Shown piece by piece: positions 57,435-64,000 of a DNA stretch of 64,000 bases (position 1 is its first letter; every line of letters starts with the position of its first letter). Below the pieces are notes generated by a model. That model was not told where the DNA came from. It saw only the letters and a program-made list of their open reading frames with translations, and did not search any database. The translations under genes were made by a program, and so were the position numbers. Origin of the DNA: Colocasia esculenta. Taxonomy: Eukaryota; Streptophyta; Magnoliopsida; Alismatales; Araceae. The stretch lies in NCBI GenBank assembly GCA_014218235.1, contig CM024761.1:93989648-94053647 (forward strand), given 5' to 3'.

Positions 57435-58454
57435 TAGGACACATCCTAAACCTATTCCAGAAGCATCTGAATATATTTTGAATCCTCCCCCGTCAGTGGG
57501 TAGGGCGAGAACAGGAGTAGAGGTCAGACACTTCTTTAAGATATTAAAGCTCTCCTCTCACATATCAGTCCACACATATGGGTTTTCCTTCCTGGTCAGC
57601 TTGGTTAACGGCACTACAATCTTGGAGAAATCCTTTATGAATCATCTATGATATCCAGCTAATACCAAAAAACTTCTAATCTCTGTGGCATTTGCTGGTC
57701 TTCCCCATTTTAGTACGGCCTCAACCTTTGATGGGTCCATGGCGATAGTCTCCTTAGTTACAACATGACTCAAAAAGGATACCTCTTCAAGCCAAAACTC
57801 ACACTTACTTAGCTTGGCATACAATTTATTGTTCCTCAAAATTTGTAATGCTATCCTCAAATTCTCTTCATGTTCTTCTTTTGTCTTGGAATAGATCAGT
57901 ATATCATCAATAAATACCACAACAAATTTGTCGATGTATGGTCGATAAATATTATTCATCAGCTGCATGAAAACTGCAGGAGCATTCGTTAGTTCAAAAG
58001 ACATAACAATAAATTCATAATGTCCGTACCTACTTCGGAAGGTTGTCTTATGTATATCTTCTGCTTTGATCCTCAATTGATGATAGCTAGATCTGAGATC
58101 TATCTTAGAGAAATATTGAGATTTAGACAGTTGATCAATTAATTCATCAATCCTTGGCAAAGAATATTTATTCTTTATTGTTAATTGGTTCAGCTATCTG
58201 TAGTCTATGCATAATCTCATCGACCCATCTTCCCTTTTGACAAAGAGAACAAGTTCACCTCATGGTGATGTGCTTGGTCAGATAAACCTTTTCTCTAACA
58301 TTTCCATCAATTATTCTTTCAAATCCTTCAGTTCTACGGGGGACATTCTATGGGGCGCCCTAAATACTGGTGCTGCTCCAGGGATCAACTCAATTGTTAA
58401 GTCGACCTCTCGCTCACGAGAGATACCTGGCAAGTCTTCAGAGGACACATCAAC
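57435..58454 (-). pseudogene. gypsy A reverse transcriptase, truncated by B
   Basis: The RT palm at 57642-58160 has PRIDELIDQLSKSQYFSKID, SSYHQLRI, FRSRYGHYEFIVM and the catalytic FIDDILIYSKT. The N-terminal part (LPGISREREVDLTIELIPGA, PHRMSPVELKDLKE) lies at 58311-58454 and stops where the B LTR begins; the frame upstream of it reads LTR sequence. Stops interrupt 58161-58310. Confidence 0.87.
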
Positions 58455-58792
58455 TGTCACGCCCCGATATTTAGCAGCGGAATAAATACCGGGAGACGTG
58501 AACGATACAAATAGACGTATCACAGTTGAGTAACGCAGAGTAACAATTAAATATAACCACATATTTTAGATCATAATAACGTCATCAAAGGTACTCTTTA
58601 TTCCATTTGAATCCACTAGTTAAAACCTTACATAGAAAGAACTCACTGAAAAGGGTTCATTATTCAAATAACAATGTTTCTCTAATACATCGACTACTCA
58701 AATGTCTATTTCTAAACTATCAACTCCTCATATAGCCGGTGCTCATCACTCTTGCCCGGCCCCATCGGACTCCACTGGTTCCTTATCACTAC

Positions 58793-60881
58793 CTGAGAAG
58801 GGCAGGATGATAGGGTGAGCGAACCAGCTCAGTAGGATTTACATCTCAATATTGTGCGGGCACTAGTATACATGATTAACATTTTAAATGAGCAGATATG
58901 CACATGAATATGATGACAATGTATGCAATACTAATAGATTGAATAGCAGAATAGAACGGATATCATATCAGATCAAATGACGAGTTGCATATACAATGAA
59001 CAGATATTTCAAGAGTAGAATCGTATCAAAAGAGATTGGTCATATTCATACAGATATCATGCGTTCACATGATCAGACGTATCATATCAAATCTTATCAT
59101 ATCATAACAAATCAAACTTATCATATCAAACAAAGGCACAACTTTCATTACTCTTGCATATAGGATCAGTGCCATGCCACGCACCACAAGTCCATACTCC
59201 CGCAGTTAATAAGTACGTTGGGGCACTCCTCCCCGGGACCAGACTGGGCCTCTATTGCACAAGCATTGGTCAAATGGACCGAAGTCCCAAATTGTGCCGA
59301 ACAAACATATTCATATTATGGCCACAGAGTTTCAATGACAAGCTAATAGTAAAAAGAACATGATCATTCATAGAGTCAAGGAATGACAAATAGCTCAATA
59401 GAACAAAAGGCAGTATAACGATGTATCTTATGTTTCATAATTCGTGAATGTCTTGACATGAGGATGTTTCTAAAGACAGATCGTATGCAGGACATGTGCT
59501 TTCTATCTCTAGGGTACTTCATGGTACAGCCAGCTCGGCATCTATGTGGAAATCCATAGAGAGCGGAGACTTACGGAGGTCTTAAGGAAAAGGTCGCTAG
59601 TCTACCAATTTAGAATAACCGGCAGAGAGCTCCCAATTCCCCAAGAAGGTGTGCCTATTCATGCAAATGTGTAATTGATGAGTCACGGATCTTTCCTAGC
59701 ATGTATGTATATGGTCAAATAATTATGTGAACATCGGAAAACATGTAACTATTGAAACTCATATACAAATCATGATATTAACTTCACAAACAAGTCCATA
59801 CTAACATGTATTCATCCCCATATTCACATCATATTCTTATCATATCAATTGACAATAGGGAAGATCACAAGATAATCCAATGAACATAAGGACAATCACA
59901 ATTACACATTAAAATCATATTCGTATCATTACCATTTTTCAATGGGTTGATTTCTTTTAGGTCCATGCATACTATATAACGTCATGCACATGCTAGTAGA
60001 CATCATGTCATGATCAGACCCAAGATATGCAATTTTTTTGCAAGGGTAGTGTCGACACACCCCTTACTGATGTCGACACAATGCTTCAAACACAAGGCAA
60101 AATAATGCAGAACTGGTCAAGTAGTATCAACACTAGATCAAGTAGTGTCGACACTAGAGATAGCTCCCAGAAAACCTAGTCAACAGGTCTGTATAGGGTG
60201 TCAACACAGGATCAAGTAGTGTCGACACAGGATCAAGTAGTGTCGACACGGGATCAAGTAGTGTTGACACTAGAGACCTTCCCAGAAAACCTTTTGTGCC
60301 AAACTGGGACAGTGTGTCGACACTAGATCAAGTAGTGTTGACACTAGTGGCCTTCCCAGAAAACTTATAGGTCAAGTGTAACACGAAAACACATCTCATG
60401 CAGTGATTTACTTACCCCTACTTATAACACTCTAACGAATGACATTTAGGCAAAATGTTCAACACAAAATATGACTAGGACAACTAGTAGGAGAACTTTT
60501 ATGTTGGGGGTTTGATCTAATTTGGTCTCGAATCCCATGAAATATATGAAGAACATAAAGCTAAGTGCAGCCTGAAATCACAGTATCATGCAGCGACTCT
60601 CTTACCATGCTCATAACTATCTAACGAAAGACTTTTGGACAAAACATCAAACATAAAAGATGATCATGACTACATGTAGAAGAACTTTCATGAAGGAAGT
60701 TTAGTCTAATTCTGCATCAAATCACGTGCATAATAAGAAGAACGGGGAAAGCCCTAACTGTTCGAGACTTAGGGACAACTACAAATACACAATGTATACT
60801 CCATGAAAATTAGTCAAACCAAGTGCAAATGAACCTAGACTTGGTGTTGGTTTTATTTAATCTTGGCTCAAGAACACCTAC
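58793..60881 (-). other. putative intron inside the gypsy B LTR
   Basis: Minus-strand AAGG/GTAGGTG donor-like at 60881, ATCCTACTGAGC branch-point-like near 58833, and CCCTTCTCAG/G acceptor-like ending 58793. It encloses the GTGTCGACAC array. Confidence 0.4.
60049..60360. repeat. GTGTCGACAC palindrome array, gypsy B LTR
   Basis: About eleven copies, several in a longer unit AGATCAAGTAGTGTCGACAC, with single-base decay products (GTGTTGACAC, GTATCAACAC). Same decamer as in copia 2. Confidence 0.92.
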
Positions 60882-61688
60882 CCTTGAATGCTAAGAACTC
60901 CCTACAGCTTTCTGGGTTGATGCAGAGCGAGGTTGAGGAAGACCACGTTTTCCCCAGCCGTTCTCCACTCCTCCAGCGCCCCAAACTTGCTGCTCACGAC
61001 CCCAACTTGTTGCTAAACCTTCCCCAAGATTTTAATGATGAGTTCTTATAGATTTAGGGTGTATTTACATGTCCTAATGGGACTAGGAAAGGGGGCTGCA
61101 AATTCTGCTTCCCACTTTCCAAAATCTGGGACTCCTCACCCAAAGGAGGTAGCTACACTATGAGAAGGTGTCATACAAGGTTGGCCACGATTTGGGTTTC
61201 CATGCATGGCCATTACGACTAATTTTAACCCCAATTTGCCCTTCCTAATCACTGCCTAATTACATACACGAATTTTGGGTATTTCCTTTGTCCAAATTTT
61301 TATCCTTGGGCCAAATGTGCTTAATTGGCCCAATCTTGTTAATGGGTCATTAATACATGATATTGGAAGTCTCTCCAATATGTTTATTTAATTTATGGTT
61401 GGGTCATTTTTCCGTGTTAACAATTTTCTGACTTAGTTTCCTAATTCGGGTAACTTGGTCACGTGTGACGTACACTCGACCAATCGGATTTTTCGTTGCA
61501 TGAATTCCTTCGTGGAACACTTAGGGACAATATTTGGGGTTGTTTTATAATTTTTTTATGGAATTTTCCGATGTGTTTTCTCTCGTACGATAATAGTACG
61601 TAAGTTTTATCATTCTGATAATTGCAGAATTTATTTATCCCCCTTTATTTCTAAAATTTTTAAATCACTAAATTTCCGGGGTGTTACA

Positions 61689-61703
61689 TCCTCCCCCACT
61701 TAA
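61689..61703 (-). promoter_or_regulatory. polypurine tract of gypsy B
   Basis: The minus strand reads TTAAGTGGGGGAGGA directly before the LTR TGTAACACC. Confidence 0.92.
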
Positions 61704-63002
61704 GAAATTTGGTCCCCAAATTTACAAATAATGGTGTAGTTTGTACCTGAGAATAGTTCTGGGTGGTTTTTCTTCATTCTTTCCTCTGTTTCCCAGGTAG
61801 CATTAGTAACTCCGTCTCGACTCCATTGGACCTTCACCATAGGTATGGTATGTTTCCTGAGTCATTGAATCTTCCGATCCAACAGTTTGATCGGCTTCTC
61901 TTCATAAGTCAGTCCTCCCGAATCTCCAAGTCCTCATGGTTGATTACATGGTCGGCATTGAATAAGTACTTCCTCAGCATGGATATGTGGAACACATTAT
62001 GCACATTCGCCAGCCGTGGAGGTAGTGCAAGTCTATATGCCACCTGCCCAATCCTTTCCAGAATTTCAAACGGTCCGATAAATCTGGGACTCAACTTTCC
62101 TTTGATCACAAATCTTTGAATTCCCCTTGAAGGTGAGACCTTCAAGAAAACATGTTCGCCAACCCGAAATTCTAGTTCTCTCCTTCTCTTGTCTGCATAA
62201 CTCTTTGCCTAGATTGTGCTATCTTTAGACGTTCCCTCACAATTTGAACCTTTCTAACAACCGCCTCAATTAAGTCGGGTCCAACCCATTGATTCTCCCC
62301 AACCTCTTCCCAACAAAGGGGTGATTTGCAACTCCTGCCATATAAGGCTTCAAACGGTGCCATCTCGATACTTGCCTGATAGCTGTTGTTATACGCAAAC
62401 TCCATTAGGTACAACTGATCATCCCATCGACCTCTAAAATCTAGCACCAGAGCACGAAGCATATCTTCCACAATTTGATTGGTCCTTTCGGTTTGTCCAT
62501 TAGTTTGAGGATGGAAGGCAGTACTAACGTTTAGTTTAGTACCCATTGTTGCTTGTAAACCCTTCCAGAAGTGTGAAGTAAATCTAGGGTCCCGATCTGA
62601 TATTATGTTAGATGGAACCCCATGCAATCTAACTACTTCCTTAACATATAGTGCAGCCAATACATCCACTAACCAGATACTCTTAATCTGCAAGAAGTGA
62701 GCTGACTTAGTCAATCGATCAACTATTACCAAAATTGCATCCATGCCACCTGTAGTCTTGGGCAATCCCATGATAAAGTCCATACCGATGCTATCCCACT
62801 TCCATTCCGGGATTTCTAGTAGTAGCAGTCCACCAGCTGTACGGAAATGCTCGGCCTTGACTTTCATGCATGTTAAACAGTATGACACATGATCGGCCAC
62901 ATCCCTCTTCATGTTTGGCCACCAGTACGACCTTTTCAAGTCTTGGTACATCTTTGTTGATCCAGGATGAATCATGTACTTGGACTGGTGAGCTTCATTC
63001 AA
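61704..63002 (-). pseudogene. gypsy B integrase with chromodomain
   Basis: Frame 62172-63002 (276 codons) covers the HHCC region (HQSKYMIHPG..., CLTCMKVKAEH) and the complete core: MDFIMGLP, SDRDPRFTS and FHPQTNGQTERTN hold all three acidic residues. Frame 61909-62145 continues with KLSPRFIGPFEILERIGQVA and HNVFHISMLRKYL. A third frame at about 61720-61905 encodes a chromodomain-like end with two stops. Two frameshifts join the parts. Integrates cDNA; the chromodomain would bind modified histones. Confidence 0.89.
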
Positions 63003-63137
63003 TAACCTCTTCTTGAGTTCTCCATGATCAGGGACACATGTTCTACCTCGGAATAGTAATCTTCCCTTTACTGATAGAGTAAAGTCAGGTCTTTGTTCTA
63101 TCTTCTCCCTGATCTCAACTAAGAATGGATCCTCTCT

Positions 63138-63773
63138 CTATTTCTCCTTGATTTTGGTCAGTAGATCGGATTGTATCTGGAGATTGGAAATCATTACTTG
63201 TTTTTCCTTCTTTCCCATGTCTAAGTTCAAGCTTGCAAATTGCTCCAATAACTTCCATTCGCCCAGCATCATACTAGCTAGCATAGCTTCTGGTTGTCGA
63301 CTTAGAGCATCTGCCACTACATTGCCTTTCCCAGGGTGATATTGAATGGAAAAGTCAAAGTCCTCAAGGTACTCTAACCACCTTCTTTGTCTCATGTTAA
63401 GCTCCTTCTGTGAGAATAAGTATTTCAAACTCTTGTGGTCAGAAAAGACTTTAAATTACTCACCATAGATATAGTGCCTCCAAATCTTTAGGGTGAATAC
63501 TATAGCTGCTAACTCCAGCTCATGAACCGGGTAGTTCACTTCGTGGATCTTCAACTGTCTTGAGGCATATGCTATTTCTTTCCCTTGTTGCATTAAGACC
63601 CATCCCAGACCTGTTCTAGAAGCATCTGAATAAATTTCAAATCCTCCCTCTTCAGTGGGTAGGGCGAGGACAGGAGCATTAGTCAGACACTTGTTCAAGT
63701 TGTTAAAGCTTTCTTCACATTCATCGGTCCACACAAACAGATTTTCTTTCCGGGTCAGCTTGGTTAATGGCAC
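63138..63773 (-). pseudogene. gypsy B RNase H
   Basis: Frames 63456-63773 (YSDASRTGLGWVLMQQGKEI, HELELAAIVFTLKIWRHYIYG) and 63138-63428 (MKYLFSQKELNMRQRRWLEY, then the linker MMLGEWKLLEQFASLNLDM). A single stop after IYGE separates them. Confidence 0.87.
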
Positions 63774-64000
63774 TGCAGTCTTTGAGAAATCCTTTATAAA
63801 CCTTCGATAATATCCTGCTAATCCAAGAAAGCTCCTGATCTCTGCGACGCTTCTTGGTCATTCCCATTTCAGTACAGCCTCAACCTTTGATGGATCAACA
63901 GCGACACCATCCTTGGTTACCACATACCCTAAAAAGGATACCTCCTCAAGCCAGAATTCACATTTACTTAGCTTGGCATATAACTTATTCTCCCTTAAAA
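63774..64000 (-). pseudogene. gypsy B reverse transcriptase, C-terminal end only
   Basis: In frame with 63456-63773: VSFLGYVVTKDGVAVDPSKV and IRSFLGLAGYYRRFIKDFSK, the RT connection region, with one TGA near 63860. The catalytic palm lies beyond the window. Confidence 0.83.

Larger units (their letters stand above)
52438..58454 (-). mobile_element. Ty3/gypsy element A (chromodomain type), interrupted by B
   Basis: Minus strand: 3' LTR 52438-55525, PPT, then chromodomain, integrase, RNase H and RT reading leftward. RT is cut at 58454 by element B, so the rest of RT, protease, gag and the 5' LTR lie right of the window. Numerous stops and frameshifts. Close relative of B. Confidence 0.9.
58455..61688 (-). 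repeat. 3' LTR of gypsy B (3234 bp)
   Basis: Inverted ends of about 20 bp: TGTCACGCCCCGATATTTAG at 58455 and its near-complement ending GGGGTGTTACA at 61688. Minus-strand AATAAA at 58602-58597. GTGTCGACAC array at 60049-60360. Frames 59154 and 60863 are not genes. Confidence 0.93.
58455..64000 (-). mobile_element. Ty3/gypsy element B (chromodomain type), runs off the window
   Basis: 3' LTR 58455-61688, PPT, chromodomain, integrase, RNase H and the end of RT on the minus strand. It interrupts the RT of element A. Better preserved integrase than A, but still with stops and frameshifts. Confidence 0.92.

Overview
This window looks like pericentromeric or otherwise heterochromatic DNA from a flowering plant. 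No host gene is supported anywhere in the 64 kb. Nearly every base belongs to retrotransposons that have inserted into one another. Plant origin follows from Sirevirus-type Ty1/copia elements, Tekay/Del-like chromodomain Ty3/gypsy elements, a plant L1-type LINE, gag-only LTR elements with giant LTRs, and primer-binding sites matching initiator Met-tRNA. The species cannot be told from the sequence; a dicot is only a guess.

Layout, left to right. (1) Positions 1-6275 hold the 5' part of a minus-strand Ty3/gypsy element (integrase, RT/RNase H, protease, gag, PBS, 5' LTR). It is inserted into (2) a minus-strand LINE, 6276 to about 9285, 5'-truncated at the end of ORF1. (3) About 9285-10195 and 21698 to about 21835 are remnants of a plus-strand gypsy element (LTR end, PBS, gag start). 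They are split by (4) Sirevirus-like copia element 1, 10196-21692, minus strand, with a perfect CTCAT target-site duplication. (5) A plus-strand gag-only element ('element 2') occupies about 21835-22768, 25555-26813, 39671-41321 and at least part of 50933-52437. It was hit by (5a) a minus-strand solo LTR, 22769-25554; (5b) Sirevirus-like copia element 2, 26814-39670, minus strand, perfect CTACC duplication; and (5c) a second gag-only element ('element 3', 41322-50932) with 3.9 kb LTRs and a MITE-like insertion in its leader. (6) Gypsy A (52438-58454, minus strand) carries a 3.1 kb 3' LTR and a decayed pol with a chromodomain. Its RT is interrupted by (7) gypsy B (58455 to beyond 64000, minus strand), with a 3.2 kb 3' LTR and pol running off the window.

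How the parts relate. Element 2 and element 3 have gag but no protease, RT or integrase, and both break off at the same point before the polypurine tract. Their PPT and LTR ends closely match those of the pol-bearing elements A and B, so a helper/parasite relationship is plausible. All coding regions carry stops or frameshifts apart from the long gag of copia 2 and some single domains; many stops look like C-to-T decay.

The most unusual signals are non-coding. First, nearly every LTR family here, copia and gypsy alike, carries a compact cluster of short CpG-bearing palindromes on a GTCGAC/GTCGCGAC theme, repeated at matching internal sites in both copia elements. Second, the giant LTRs of element 3, A and B share donor-like, branch-point-like and acceptor-like motifs that would define an intron of about 2.1-2.3 kb inside the LTR, enclosing the palindrome cluster.
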